Below, one piece after another: positions 50,790 through 59,958 of a DNA stretch of 64,000 nt. Position numbers and translations under genes: made by a program. Positions within the stretch are counted from its first letter, which is position 1; each line of letters begins with the position of its first letter. Source of the DNA: Arthrobacter pigmenti (GTDB lineage: Bacteria; Actinomycetota; Actinomycetes; Actinomycetales; Micrococcaceae); assembly GCF_011927905.1 (NCBI RefSeq), contig NZ_JAATJL010000001.1:1736001-1800000 (forward strand). Direction: 5' to 3'. The notes under the pieces are model-generated. The model did not search any database. It was not told the DNA's origin and saw nothing but the letters and a program-made list of their open reading frames with translations.

Positions 50790-52508
50790 ATGTCTCATCC
50801 ACCCACTGAACCGAACGACACGCCGCGCAGGCGGCGTATAACGGCGCGCCACCAGGCCCAGGGCCGTCCGGATCCCCGCCTGATGATCGGTGCTGCCGCG
50901 GCCGCTGCAATGCTGCTTGCAGGGACCCTTGTGGGTGTCACCGTTCTGCCCAACGGCGGGCGTCCGGCCACGGTTGAGAGCATTGCGCCTCCTCCGCCGC
51001 CGGAACTTACCGGAACTCCGTCGCCTGCGTCTACCGAACCGCTGCCGGCTGCGCCGACGGTGTTCTATCAGCAGGCGGGTCCGCCCGCGGGGTCTCCGTT
51101 GGAGGCCGTGGAACCGATGAGTGTTTCGGTCAGTGATGAGCAGACTGGCACGGTTCTTCCGACGGGTCTTGTTGGTATTTCTTTGGAGGCAACGGATCTT
51201 GCTAATCCTCAGCTCTCCGGGGACAACGCTGAGATAGTTACGAGTTTGCAGGGGTTGGGGCAGCCGATGCTGCGCTTCGGAGGCAACGCCGTTGACCGCC
51301 GCTTCTTCTGGACCTCGTCCGGGGAGCCGATCCCTGCCGGACTCGAGGGCGATAAAGCCCATCCGGTGCGGGCTGCGGGACCGGCGGACCTGGAGCGTAT
51401 CAACACCCTGCTGGTCGCAGCGGATGCCACCATCAGTCTGACCGTGGACCTTGCGCACTTCGATCCTGCCCGTGCCGCGGACATGGCCAAGCACGCCTCG
51501 AACATCTTCGGGGACCGCCTGGTGGGTATCACTGTGGGCAATGAGCCCAATGGTTACCCGAAGACCGGTCTGCGTCCGGATGACTGGTGGATCGAGGACT
51601 ACCTGGCCGAGTTGAAGCAGTACGCGGAGGCGATGTACGCCGTCGCGCCTGACGTCGCGATCGTTGGACCGGGAACGTACTCGGAGTCCTGGTGGGAGCC
51701 CTTCGCCCAGGCTGAGATCCCGCAGGAGAAGATTCTGTCTTTCCACCATTACCCGCTGTCCCAGTGCGACGGCGCCCAGGATCCGTTGGGTGAGCCGATC
51801 ATGGAGAACCTGATGGCCGAACCGATCCATGAACGTGCCCAGGACTACCGGTTGCAGGCAATGGCACCGGCGAATGCGGCCGGGTTGAATACGTGGATCC
51901 CGGAGACCGGTATCTCTGCCTGCCCCGGGTCCAACGAGACCACCGAAACCCACGCCTCGGCCCTGTGGACCGTTGACTACGCGCTCAGCGCAGCGGAACT
52001 CGGGATTCCCCGGCTGAGTTTCCACAGCTCGCTGATCACCTGCCAGGGCGGACCGCCGATGTCCTCCATCTGCACCGGCGGCCAGTACCTGCAACCCGAT
52101 GGCACGTTCCACGAACGGGCCAACTGGTACGGCCAATCCCTCGTGGCCGAACTGCCCACCGGCTGGTTCCTCGAATCCTCACAGCAAGGCGGTGGCCTGG
52201 CCTACAGCTACGCCGTCAAACATGAGGACGGCAGCATGAGCGTGATCCTCGTGAACCAGAACAACCCCCAGAGCGCTGCTCCCACCGACGTGACCATCAC
52301 CCTGCCCGAAGGCGCCCGCACCGGTGTCATGACACAGATGACCGGGCCGTCCTACAGAGCCCACAACGACACACGCATCGATGGACAACCAGCACCACCC
52401 ATCCCAGCCCCGGAACGACCATCCATCCCCGACTTCGAACCAGGCACCACCGAGGTCACCCTCCCGATCACCGCCGGAACGGCAACCGTCTTCACCTTCA
52501 CCTTCTAG
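50790..52508 (+). CDS. membrane-anchored glycoside hydrolase, GH79-like
   Basis: A 572-residue protein; GGAGAAG precedes the ATG. The N-terminus is Arg-rich and cytoplasmic, then a signal-anchor (LMIGAAAAAAMLLAGTLVGVTVL), a Pro/Thr linker (60-100) and an extracellular GH-A barrel. Features: GLVGISLEATDLANP, MLRFGGNAVDRRFFW, LVGITVGNEPNGYP (acid/base Glu) and LNTWIPETGISACP (nucleophile Glu). A C-terminal beta-domain follows from about residue 465 (AYSYAVKHEDGSMSVILVNQN), ending with ITAGTATVFTFTF. This fits the GH79 heparanase/beta-glucuronidase group, acting on uronic-acid sugars outside the cell. The exact substrate is unknown. Third-position composition shifts from G/T to C/A along the gene. 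It stands alone. Confidence 0.8.
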   Translation: MSHPPTEPNDTPRRRRITARHQAQGRPDPRLMIGAAAAAAMLLAGTLVGVTVLPNGGRPATVESIAPPPPPELTGTPSPASTEPLPAAPTVFYQQAGPPAGSPLEAVEPMSVSVSDEQTGTVLPTGLVGISLEATDLANPQLSGDNAEIVTSLQGLGQPMLRFGGNAVDRRFFWTSSGEPIPAGLEGDKAHPVRAAGPADLERINTLLVAADATISLTVDLAHFDPARAADMAKHASNIFGDRLVGITVGNEPNGYPKTGLRPDDWWIEDYLAELKQYAEAMYAVAPDVAIVGPGTYSESWWEPFAQAEIPQEKILSFHHYPLSQCDGAQDPLGEPIMENLMAEPIHERAQDYRLQAMAPANAAGLNTWIPETGISACPGSNETTETHASALWTVDYALSAAELGIPRLSFHSSLITCQGGPPMSSICTGGQYLQPDGTFHERANWYGQSLVAELPTGWFLESSQQGGGLAYSYAVKHEDGSMSVILVNQNNPQSAAPTDVTITLPEGARTGVMTQMTGPSYRAHNDTRIDGQPAPPIPAPERPSIPDFEPGTTEVTLPITAGTATVFTFTF

Positions 52509-52529
52509 CCCATTTCGGGCCGACACCGA

Positions 52530-52561
52530 ATGCGCCGGCGGAGCAATCTCCGCCGGCGCAT
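52530..52561. terminator. bidirectional hairpin terminator between GH79-like gene and ftsY
   Basis: ATGCGCCGGCGGAG (52530-52543) pairs perfectly with CTCCGCCGGCGCAT (52548-52561), loop CAAT, between converging genes. Confidence 0.88.
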
Positions 52562-52585
52562 CCGGTTATTCAGCTCTGGGCCGGA

Positions 52586-53791
52586 CTAATTCAGCAGTGC
52601 GTCGACGAATCCTTCGGCCTCGAAGGGTGCGAGGTCGTCAGCACCTTCACCGAGCCCGATAAGTTTCACCGGAACGCCGAGTGAGCGTTGGATCGCGACG
52701 ACGATCCCTCCCTTGGCTGTGCCGTCCAGTTTGGTGAGGACGATGCCGGTGATGTTGACGACCTCGGCAAATACCCGCGCCTGGTTGAGTCCGTTCTGCC
52801 CGGTGGTTGCGTCGAGGACAAGCAAAACCTCGTCCACGGTGCCCTGCTTCTCGATGACCCGCTTGACCTTGCCGAGCTCATCCATCAGCCCCACCTTGTT
52901 CTGCAGGCGCCCGGCTGTGTCGATCATGACGACGTCGACCTCGCCCTCGATACCTGCCTTCACGGCCTCGTACGCGACCGATGCGGGGTCCGCGCCGTCG
53001 ACGTCGGACTTCACCGTCGGCACTCCCACGCGCTGTCCCCAGGTGGCCAACTGCTCTGCCGCGGCAGCACGGAACGTGTCCGCCGCACCCAGCAGCACGT
53101 CCTTGTCCTCTGCTACCAGAACCCTGGCCAGCTTGCCTACGGTGGTGGTCTTTCCTACCCCGTTGACGCCGACAACCATCACAATTGCGGGACGGTCCGC
53201 GTGCCTGTCTGTGGCCAGGGACCGGTCCATGGTGGGATCGACCAGCTTCACGAGTTCCTCGCGGAGCATCTCCTTGACCTCTTCGGGGCTTCGGCTGCCC
53301 GCTATCTTCACGCGGGTGCGCAGGGCATCAACAAGTTCAGTCGTCGGCTCGGTGCCAAGGTCTGCCAGCAGCAGCGTTTCCTCGATCTCGTCCCAGACGT
53401 CCTCGTCGATCTGATCGCGCGAGAGAAGGGCGAGCAGTCCCTTGCCGAGCGCGTTGTTGGACTTGACCAGCCGTGCGCGCAGACGCGCGAGCCGGCCCTG
53501 GACCGGATCAGGGGTTTCAACCGGGACGGTCTCGACGCCGGTGTCCGTCTCCTCGAGGTCCCGGAGATCGTCCGGAATAACGACGTCGGGTGCAGTGTCA
53601 GTCTCGACGGGCCGGTCCAGGGTGTCGGTGCCGGCACCGCGCGAGGTGACGCCGCCGTCGTCGTCGGCGTCCCGCGTGGTTGTGTAGGTGCCCGGCGGGG
53701 TCCGGCGGGACCGCACGAGCAGGGCTGCAAGCGTGCCCAGAACGGCCAGCGCTACGACTACGTAAATTACTATCGGGAGGATCTCGTTCAC
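52586..53791 (-). CDS. ftsY: signal recognition particle receptor FtsY
   Basis: A 401-residue SRP receptor GTPase. Unlike E. coli FtsY it starts with a membrane helix (ILPIVIYVVVALAVLGTLAALLV), followed by an acidic A-domain rich in Asp, Glu and Thr (45-95). The NG domain has IVMVVGVNGVGKTTTVGKLAR (G1), LLGAADTFRAAAAEQL, DVVMIDTAGRLQNKVGLM (G3), GIVLTKLDGTAKGGIVVAI (G4) and GLGEGADDLAPFEAEGFVDALLN at the end. GTG start at 53791. smc, which in this group often neighbours ftsY, lies one gene upstream on the same strand. Confidence 0.96.
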   Translation of the reverse strand: MNEILPIVIYVVVALAVLGTLAALLVRSRRTPPGTYTTTRDADDDGGVTSRGAGTDTLDRPVETDTAPDVVIPDDLRDLEETDTGVETVPVETPDPVQGRLARLRARLVKSNNALGKGLLALLSRDQIDEDVWDEIEETLLLADLGTEPTTELVDALRTRVKIAGSRSPEEVKEMLREELVKLVDPTMDRSLATDRHADRPAIVMVVGVNGVGKTTTVGKLARVLVAEDKDVLLGAADTFRAAAAEQLATWGQRVGVPTVKSDVDGADPASVAYEAVKAGIEGEVDVVMIDTAGRLQNKVGLMDELGKVKRVIEKQGTVDEVLLVLDATTGQNGLNQARVFAEVVNITGIVLTKLDGTAKGGIVVAIQRSLGVPVKLIGLGEGADDLAPFEAEGFVDALLN

Positions 53792-53857
53792 GTTCCCAAG
53801 CTTCTCACACCGGGCATTGGCAATCGGAAGTCGCCGGAACTGGGAGAATCGTACTTT

Positions 53858-55090
53858 GTGGTTGCTTTTCGGAACTTTCCCCGGCGGATGAAACCTGCCG
53901 CCGGCGCGGCTGAGCGCTTACGTCTGCCGCGTGAAATCAAGGTACTGATCGCTGCGGCTTTCGTGATCGCGATCGGCTTTGGGCTCGTGTCCCCCGTCCT
54001 TCCCCAGTTCGCCCAGAGCTTCGGCGTCGAAGCGACGGCAGCGGCCGTGATCGTCAGCGCGTTCGCATTCACGCGACTGGTGTTCGCGCCTGCCGGCGGC
54101 AAGCTTGTCGAGCGTCTTGGCGAGCGGCCGGTCTACGTGGCAGGGCTGATCATCGTTGCTCTTTCGACGGCGGCGTGTGCCTTCGCAGCGGACTACTGGC
54201 AACTGCTGATCTTCCGGGGGCTCGGGGGCATCGGCTCAACCATGTTCACCATCTCGGCGATGGGGCTGATCATCCGGTTGGCGCCGCCGGGAATGCGCGG
54301 CCGGGTGAGCGGTGCGTATGCGTCCGCATTCCTGCTCGGCAGTATCGGTGGACCCTTCATCGGCGGGCTGCTCGCCGGATTCGGCCTGCGGGTGCCGTTC
54401 CTCGTGTATGCGGGGGCGCTGCTGGTGGCTGCCGCCGTCGTCTTCTTCCAGCTGAAGGACACCACGCTGGGCGGCCGCACCAAAGGTCCGGTGCAGCCTG
54501 TCCTGCCCGTGCGCGAGGCGCTACGGGATTCTGCCTACCGGGCGGCGCTGGTTTCCGGTTTCGCGAACGGCTGGGCTTCCTTCGGTGTGCGGATGGCGCT
54601 CGTTCCCTTGTTCGCTGCTGCGGTCCTGGGAGCCGGTCCCGAAGTCGCGGGTATCTCATTGGCCTTCTTCGCGGGAGGAACGGCCCTGGCGCTGACCTTC
54701 TCGGGACGGCTCACCGACTCGGTGGGCCGAAAACCGCTGGTGCTTACCGGGCTGGCCGTCAACGGAATCGCGATGGCGTGCCTGGGCCTGACCGGCGACG
54801 TCGTTACGTTTTTCGCCGTTTCGGTGGTGGCGGGCATCGGGGCAGGCATCCTGAACCCGGCGCAGCAGGCGGCGGTGGCTGACGTCGTAGGGAACGAGCG
54901 AAGCGGCGGGAAGGTGCTGGCTGCCTTCCAGATGAGCACCGATACCGGAACCATCTTCGGCCCCATCCTGGCGGGCGTCCTCGTTGACACCCTGTCCTAC
55001 GGATGGGCTTTCGGGCTGACGGGCGTGACCGCCCTCGCAGCGTTCCTGATGTGGACGCTCGCGCGGGAGACCCTGCAGAGCAAGTCTTAA
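53858..55090 (+). CDS. MFS transporter, DHA1-like
   Basis: A 410-residue, 12-segment transporter inserted between ftsY and smc on the opposite strand. The GTG at 53858 is preferred (GGGAGAA 10 bases upstream); an ATG at 53888 is also possible. Motifs: IGFGLVSPVLPQFAQSFG in TM1, LVEERPVYVAG-like loop (GGKLVERLGERPVYVAG, the A-motif of drug antiporters), GIGSTMFTISAMGLIIRL, and in the second half GRLTDSVGRKPLVLTGLAVNG. The substrate cannot be inferred; no regulator is nearby. Its TAA overlaps the smc stop (TTAA shared at 55087-55090). Confidence 0.85.
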   Translation: MVAFRNFPRRMKPAAGAAERLRLPREIKVLIAAAFVIAIGFGLVSPVLPQFAQSFGVEATAAAVIVSAFAFTRLVFAPAGGKLVERLGERPVYVAGLIIVALSTAACAFAADYWQLLIFRGLGGIGSTMFTISAMGLIIRLAPPGMRGRVSGAYASAFLLGSIGGPFIGGLLAGFGLRVPFLVYAGALLVAAAVVFFQLKDTTLGGRTKGPVQPVLPVREALRDSAYRAALVSGFANGWASFGVRMALVPLFAAAVLGAGPEVAGISLAFFAGGTALALTFSGRLTDSVGRKPLVLTGLAVNGIAMACLGLTGDVVTFFAVSVVAGIGAGILNPAQQAAVADVVGNERSGGKVLAAFQMSTDTGTIFGPILAGVLVDTLSYGWAFGLTGVTALAAFLMWTLARETLQSKS

Positions 55091-58000
55091 GCGTCCACGA
55101 GGCGCTGGCTGATCACCGTGGAAACGCCGTCGCCCCGCATGGTGACGCCGTACAGGGCGTCCGCAACCTCCATGGTGCGCTTCTGGTGCGTGATGACGAT
55201 GAGCTGGCTGGACTCGCGCAGCTCCTCGAAGATGGTGATGAGCCTGCCCAGGTTGGTGTCGTCCAGCGCGGCTTCAACTTCGTCCATCACGTAGAACGGT
55301 GACGGACGCGCCTTGAAGATCGCTACCAACAGGGCGACCGCGGTCAGCGAACGCTCCCCACCGGACAGCAACGACAGCCGCTTAATCTTCTTTCCGGCAG
55401 GGCGGGCCTCAACTTCGATCCCGGAGGTCAGCATGTCATCCGGGTCAGTGAGCACGAGCCGCCCCTCACCGCCCGGAAAGAGGCGCCCGAAGACCCGCTC
55501 GAACTGCTCGGCGGTGTCCTGGTAGGCGGCGGTGAAGACCTGCTCTACCCGTTCATCCACCTCGCGGATAATGTCCAGCAGGTCCTTGCGCGTGGCCTTG
55601 AGGTCCTCCAGCTGGGTACTGAGGAACTGGTGCCGTTCCTCGAGCGCCGCGAATTCCTCCAGTGCCAGCGGGTTGACCTTGCCCAGTGCTGAAAGATCCC
55701 TCTCGGCGCGTTTGAGCCGTTTCTCCTGCTCCTCGCGCACAAAAGGGACTCCTTCGCGGACGGGATTGCCGCTCTCGTCCACCGCCACGCGCAATTGCGC
55801 CCACTTGTCGCCGGTTTCACCGGCGGAGGGAACGGGCTGATCCGGCCCGTACTCGGCCACCAGGTGATCGGCTGTGAGCCCGAGCTCGTCGATAGAGCGG
55901 TTCTCCAGCGTCTCGATCCGCAGCCGCTGCTGTGCCCGGGCCAGCTCGTCACGGTGCACGGAATCCGTCAGTTCGGCAAGCTCTGCGAGAAGCTTCTCAT
56001 TGTCTGTTCGGACCGTCCCGAGCTCGGCTTCCCACGCCGAACGGACGGCTTCGGCTGCGTCACGGCTCTGCGCGGCGCGGTCCACTGAAACGTCGAGGAA
56101 CGTCAGCGCCTGCCGCACCGCCTGCCCAACAGCCGCCGCCTTCTCGCCCTGCAGACGCCGGATCCGGGCGCGTTCGGCAGCCTGCTCGCGGGCGGTGCGC
56201 TCGGTCTGCGCTGCATGCTCAAGCGACGCCGCCCGGTTGGCCGTGGCATTGAGCTGTTCCTCGGCACTGCGCAGCGCGAGCCGGGCCTCCATTTCGGCCT
56301 GTCGGGCATGGGTCGCAGCGAGGGCGAGCGTGTCGCGGTCCTGCGTGTCGGGTTCGCTCTCCGCGGGGGCCTCCTGGGCCTGTGCCAACCGTAGGGTGAT
56401 CTCTTCCAGCCGTTGCTCCTCGGCGGCGAGGTTTGCCTCAGCGGTTTCGGCGAGGCGGGTCAGCCTGTCCGTCTCCCCAGAGGCCGAACGCAATACGGAA
56501 CCCAGCTGTCCGAGTTTCTCCGCTACGGCCGCGAGCCGCGCATCCGACTCGTGCAGCCGTTCGAGGGCAGCGTCAGCGCGCTCCTGGGCTTCGGCGCGCT
56601 GCGCTGTGGCAGCAGAGATCCCGAAGCGCGCGCGCTCATACCGTTCCGTGACCGCCCGAAGCGCTTCCGCTGCCTCATCGACCGCCGCCTGCACCTCAAG
56701 GGTTCCAGGTGCCGCCGCCGTTCCACCACGCACCGTCGCCGCGGTGAAAACGTCCCCGCTACGGGTCACGGCGGTCAGTTGCGCATTCCGGTTCACCAGC
56801 TCCGCTGCCTCGGACAGCGAGCCGACGACGACGACGCCACCCAGCAAGGCGCGCACGGCGCCTTCGAGCCCAGCCTGTGCGGTGACGAGTTCCGCCGCGG
56901 AGCGCAGGCCATCCGGCAGGGCCACCGGGGGCTCAGTCATGAGCCCTGCAACCAGCAACTCAACCCGGCCGGCGTCGTCGTTCTTCATGAGACGGAGCGC
57001 GGCGTCTGCTGCTTCCAGGGAATCGACGGCAACACCCTCCGCGACCGCTCCCAACGCCGCGGCGACGGCAGCCTCGTAGCCGGCTTCAACGCTGAGCAGT
57101 TCGGCTACGGATCCGAGCACGCCTTTGACATCCGCGGTCAGGAGGGCGCTGGACCCGTCCTTGCGCTCCAGGCCCATCCGCAGGGCTTCGATCCTCGCCT
57201 GCAGGGCATCGCGCTCGCGTTCCGCGGCCCGCTCCTCGTCGTTCAGGTTCTCCAGCGATTCGAGAACCGCCTCCAGTGCGGCGCTCGCTTCCTCATAGTC
57301 GGCGTCGAGGCTTTCCTCACCCTGCTCTGCACCGGCCACCTGAGTCTCGAGGGCCGTGAAATCAGACTGCGCCTGGCGGCGGCGTTCGCCCACCTCAACC
57401 ACGGAGGCGCGCAGCCTGCCCAGCTCCGCCTCCGCTGATTCGACCCGTGATCGGGCCGCACCGACCTGCCCGGAGAGCTTCGCCAGGCCCTCCCGGCGGT
57501 CGGCCGCAGCACGAAGCAGGGATGCGAGCCGTTTCTCTTCGGCTGCCGCGGCGTCCTCTGCCTCGGCACGCTGCTCCACTGCGTCTTCGAGCGCGTCCCG
57601 CCGGTTCCCTATGTGCTCGGCAAGCTCGGCCTCTTCAGCACGAACGAGGCTGGCCTGCCGCTCCAGCTCATCGGGATCCCGGCTACCGTCCGCAGCGGTG
57701 TCCACTGAACCCAGGAGCCGGCGTCGTTCCTCCGCCAGGGTCCCCAGCGACCGGAAGCGTTCGCGGGTGGAGGAGAGCCGATACCACGCATCCCGTGTGG
57801 CGTTCAGCCGCGGGGTGGCGTCTGCTGCAAGCCGCTCCAGCTCCGCCTGCCGGGAACGGCCGGTCTCCAGCAGCGCTTCAACCTCGGCGCGCCGCTGCTT
57901 CAGGGCGGTTTCATCAGCGACCTCCTGCTCGAAGGAGGCAACGAGCTGCGCAAGATCGTCGGCAAGCAGTCTGGCGCGGGCGTCGCGGACCTGGAACTGG

Positions 58001-58653
58001 ACCTGCTGGGCACGGCGCGCGATGTCCGCCTGTTTGCCCAATGGAGTCAGCTGGCGTCGGATTTCGCCGGTGAGGTCGGTCAGGCGGGTGAGGTTGGCCT
58101 GCATCGCCTCGAGCTTACGCACCGTCTTTTCCTTGCGGCGCCGGTGCTTCAGGATGCCGGCTGCTTCCTCGATGAACCCGCGCCGGTCCTCCGGTGTGGC
58201 GTGCAGCACCTTGTCCAGTTGACCCTGCCCCACGATCACGTGCATCTCGCGGCCCAGGCCGGAATCGGAGAGCAGTTCCTGGATGTCAAGCAGCCGGCAG
58301 TTATTGCCGTTGATGGCGTACTCGGAACCGCCTGCCCGGAACAGGGTGCGCGAGATGGTGACTTCGGAGTATTCGATCGGCAGGGCGCCGTCGGCGTTGT
58401 CAATTGTCAGGGAGACCTGCGCTCTGCCCAGGGGCGCACGGCCGGAGGTCCCCGCGAAGATGACGTCCTCCATCTTGCCGCCGCGCAGCGTCTTGGCGCC
58501 CTGCTCCCCCATCACCCAGGCCAGTGCGTCCACCACGTTGGATTTGCCGGAACCATTGGGACCGACGACGGCGGTGACGCCCGGCTCAAAGTCGAAGGTC
58601 GTGGCAGAGGCAAATGACTTGAAGCCTCGCACGGTCAGACTTTTCAGGTGCAC
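55087..58653 (-). CDS. smc: chromosome segregation protein SMC
   Basis: A 1188-residue SMC ATPase organising the chromosome with ScpA/ScpB. N-terminal head: LTVRGFKSFASATTFDFEPGVTAVVGPNGSGKSNVVDALAWVMG (Walker A). Long coiled coils flank a hinge near residues 500-660 (GVLGSVAELLSVEAGYEAAVAAALG ... GVVVVGSLSEAAELV). C-terminal head: KRLSLLSGGERSLTAVALLVAIFKARPSPFYVMDEVEAALDDTNLGRL (signature and Walker B). The length matches actinobacterial SMC. GTG start at 58653. It diverges from the ole cluster across 282 bases. Confidence 0.97.
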   Translation of the reverse strand: MHLKSLTVRGFKSFASATTFDFEPGVTAVVGPNGSGKSNVVDALAWVMGEQGAKTLRGGKMEDVIFAGTSGRAPLGRAQVSLTIDNADGALPIEYSEVTISRTLFRAGGSEYAINGNNCRLLDIQELLSDSGLGREMHVIVGQGQLDKVLHATPEDRRGFIEEAAGILKHRRRKEKTVRKLEAMQANLTRLTDLTGEIRRQLTPLGKQADIARRAQQVQFQVRDARARLLADDLAQLVASFEQEVADETALKQRRAEVEALLETGRSRQAELERLAADATPRLNATRDAWYRLSSTRERFRSLGTLAEERRRLLGSVDTAADGSRDPDELERQASLVRAEEAELAEHIGNRRDALEDAVEQRAEAEDAAAAEEKRLASLLRAAADRREGLAKLSGQVGAARSRVESAEAELGRLRASVVEVGERRRQAQSDFTALETQVAGAEQGEESLDADYEEASAALEAVLESLENLNDEERAAERERDALQARIEALRMGLERKDGSSALLTADVKGVLGSVAELLSVEAGYEAAVAAALGAVAEGVAVDSLEAADAALRLMKNDDAGRVELLVAGLMTEPPVALPDGLRSAAELVTAQAGLEGAVRALLGGVVVVGSLSEAAELVNRNAQLTAVTRSGDVFTAATVRGGTAAAPGTLEVQAAVDEAAEALRAVTERYERARFGISAATAQRAEAQERADAALERLHESDARLAAVAEKLGQLGSVLRSASGETDRLTRLAETAEANLAAEEQRLEEITLRLAQAQEAPAESEPDTQDRDTLALAATHARQAEMEARLALRSAEEQLNATANRAASLEHAAQTERTAREQAAERARIRRLQGEKAAAVGQAVRQALTFLDVSVDRAAQSRDAAEAVRSAWEAELGTVRTDNEKLLAELAELTDSVHRDELARAQQRLRIETLENRSIDELGLTADHLVAEYGPDQPVPSAGETGDKWAQLRVAVDESGNPVREGVPFVREEQEKRLKRAERDLSALGKVNPLALEEFAALEERHQFLSTQLEDLKATRKDLLDIIREVDERVEQVFTAAYQDTAEQFERVFGRLFPGGEGRLVLTDPDDMLTSGIEVEARPAGKKIKRLSLLSGGERSLTAVALLVAIFKARPSPFYVMDEVEAALDDTNLGRLITIFEELRESSQLIVITHQKRTMEVADALYGVTMRGDGVSTVISQRLVDA

Positions 58654-58935
58654 GGGTTACGGTTCTCTTCTAGGAGGGGTTCTTTACCTCACAATCTACT
58701 GTGTTCAGCGGGAAGTTCAGGGTATTGCGGCCGGTTTTGGGGGCGAGGATTGAGACGCCCAACGTGCCGTTATCTGCTGGAGGAACTAGGCTTTCCTCAG
58801 GATCGTTAGTAACCGAAGTGTGCTTACCAATTGCAGATTGGCATCAAACGCCGGCTAAGCGCTATCGGTTCCGGTGCGGTGAACAGCGAGCCAGCGGGCA
58901 AATCCGCGGGTACCAGCGGACTAAGGGCAGGAAAT
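58654..58935. other. intergenic region between divergent smc and oleA
   Basis: 282 bases that must hold the smc promoter and the ole promoter. A small palindrome CCAAT-TGCAG-ATTGG (58827-58841) lies about 100 bases before oleA; TTGGCA at its right edge could be a -35. AAGGG and CAGGA precede the oleA TTG start. No terminator or RNA gene is seen. Confidence 0.4.
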
Positions 58936-59958
58936 TTGACCGGTAATTTCAACTTCCGACACCACAACACCGCCCTGCTCGGCGTGGAAAGTGTTGAGGC
59001 TCCGGTCATAGTCACCTCCGCAGAATTCGATCGTCTCCTCGCGCCGGCCCTGAAACGTTTACGGCTTTCCAAGGGCCTGCTGCAGCGTGTGGCCGGAATC
59101 ACCGAGCGGCGCTGGTGGGCTCCGGGCACCGGATTTGAGGACGGCGCCATCGAAGCGGGTGCCAAGGCGCTGGCCTCCACCGGCATCGAAGCATCGCAGA
59201 TCGGCCTGCTGATCAATACGTCCGTTTCGCGAAGCAACCTTGAGCCATCGGTTGCCGTGAAGATTCACCACGGGCTCGGCCTGCCGTCGTCGGCCATGAA
59301 CTTCGACGTGACCAACGCGTGCCTCGGATTCGTCAACGGCATGATGCTGGCGGCCAATATGATCGAGGCCGGTCAGATCCAGTACGCCATGGTGGTCAAC
59401 GGCGAGGATTCCCAGGCCACCCAGGAAGCCACACTTCGCCGGCTGAACGAGACCGTAGACACCCGTGAGGGGTTCATGCAGGAGTTCGCTACCCTCACCC
59501 TCGGTTCAGGCGCCGCCGCCGCAATCGTCGGACCAGCGGATATCCATCCCGGTTCCCACCGCATGCTTGGCGGAGTGGCCCGTGCCGGAACCCAACACCA
59601 CGAGCTCTGCGTCGGCGGGATCGACGGCATGTACACGGACGCCCAGGGCCTCCTTGACGGTGGTCTGGAACTCGTGTCGGCCGCGTGGGCTGAGGCACAG
59701 CAGCAGTGGGATTGGGCGGACATGGACCGGTACATTACGCACCAGGTGAGCACCACTCACACCAAAGCGATCATCGAGGCCGTGAATCTGGACCCGAAGA
59801 AGGTCCCACAGACGTTCCCGCACTGGGGCAACGTTGGCCCCGCTTCCCTTCCGATGACCCTGGCAACCGAATCCCAGACACTGAACCCGGGCGACCGGGT
59901 GCTGTGCATGGGCGTGGGATCGGGTTTAAACACCGCAATGCTGGAGATTGAGTGGTAG
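58936..59958 (+). CDS. oleA: OleA, acyl-CoA head-to-head condensing enzyme
   Basis: A 340-residue thiolase-fold enzyme joining two fatty acyl-CoAs to a 2-alkyl-3-ketoacid, the first step of long-chain olefin synthesis. The TTG at 58936, 8 bases after AAGGG, gives MTGNFNFRHHNTALLGVESVEAPVIVTSAEF; the upstream ATG would add a tail without similarity. Active site: FDVTNACLGFVNGM (Cys129), ITHQVSTTHT (His269) and HWGNVGPAS (Asn299). Glu103 (SRSNLEPSV) lies exactly 26 residues before the Cys, as does Glu117 before Cys143 in Xanthomonas OleA; this Glu distinguishes OleA from FabH. The stop overlaps the oleBC start. Confidence 0.93.
   Translation: MTGNFNFRHHNTALLGVESVEAPVIVTSAEFDRLLAPALKRLRLSKGLLQRVAGITERRWWAPGTGFEDGAIEAGAKALASTGIEASQIGLLINTSVSRSNLEPSVAVKIHHGLGLPSSAMNFDVTNACLGFVNGMMLAANMIEAGQIQYAMVVNGEDSQATQEATLRRLNETVDTREGFMQEFATLTLGSGAAAAIVGPADIHPGSHRMLGGVARAGTQHHELCVGGIDGMYTDAQGLLDGGLELVSAAWAEAQQQWDWADMDRYITHQVSTTHTKAIIEAVNLDPKKVPQTFPHWGNVGPASLPMTLATESQTLNPGDRVLCMGVGSGLNTAMLEIEW

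Noticed and set aside
50769-52136. 455-codon minus-strand frame over the GH79-like gene
   Set aside because: Arg- and Gly-rich translation without motifs; the plus strand encodes a hydrolase with both catalytic Glu residues.
52688-53857. N-terminal extension of the MFS frame across ftsY
   Set aside because: The frame is open for 390 codons upstream but has no transporter similarity there and is antisense to ftsY; similarity and a ribosome-binding site support the start at 53858.
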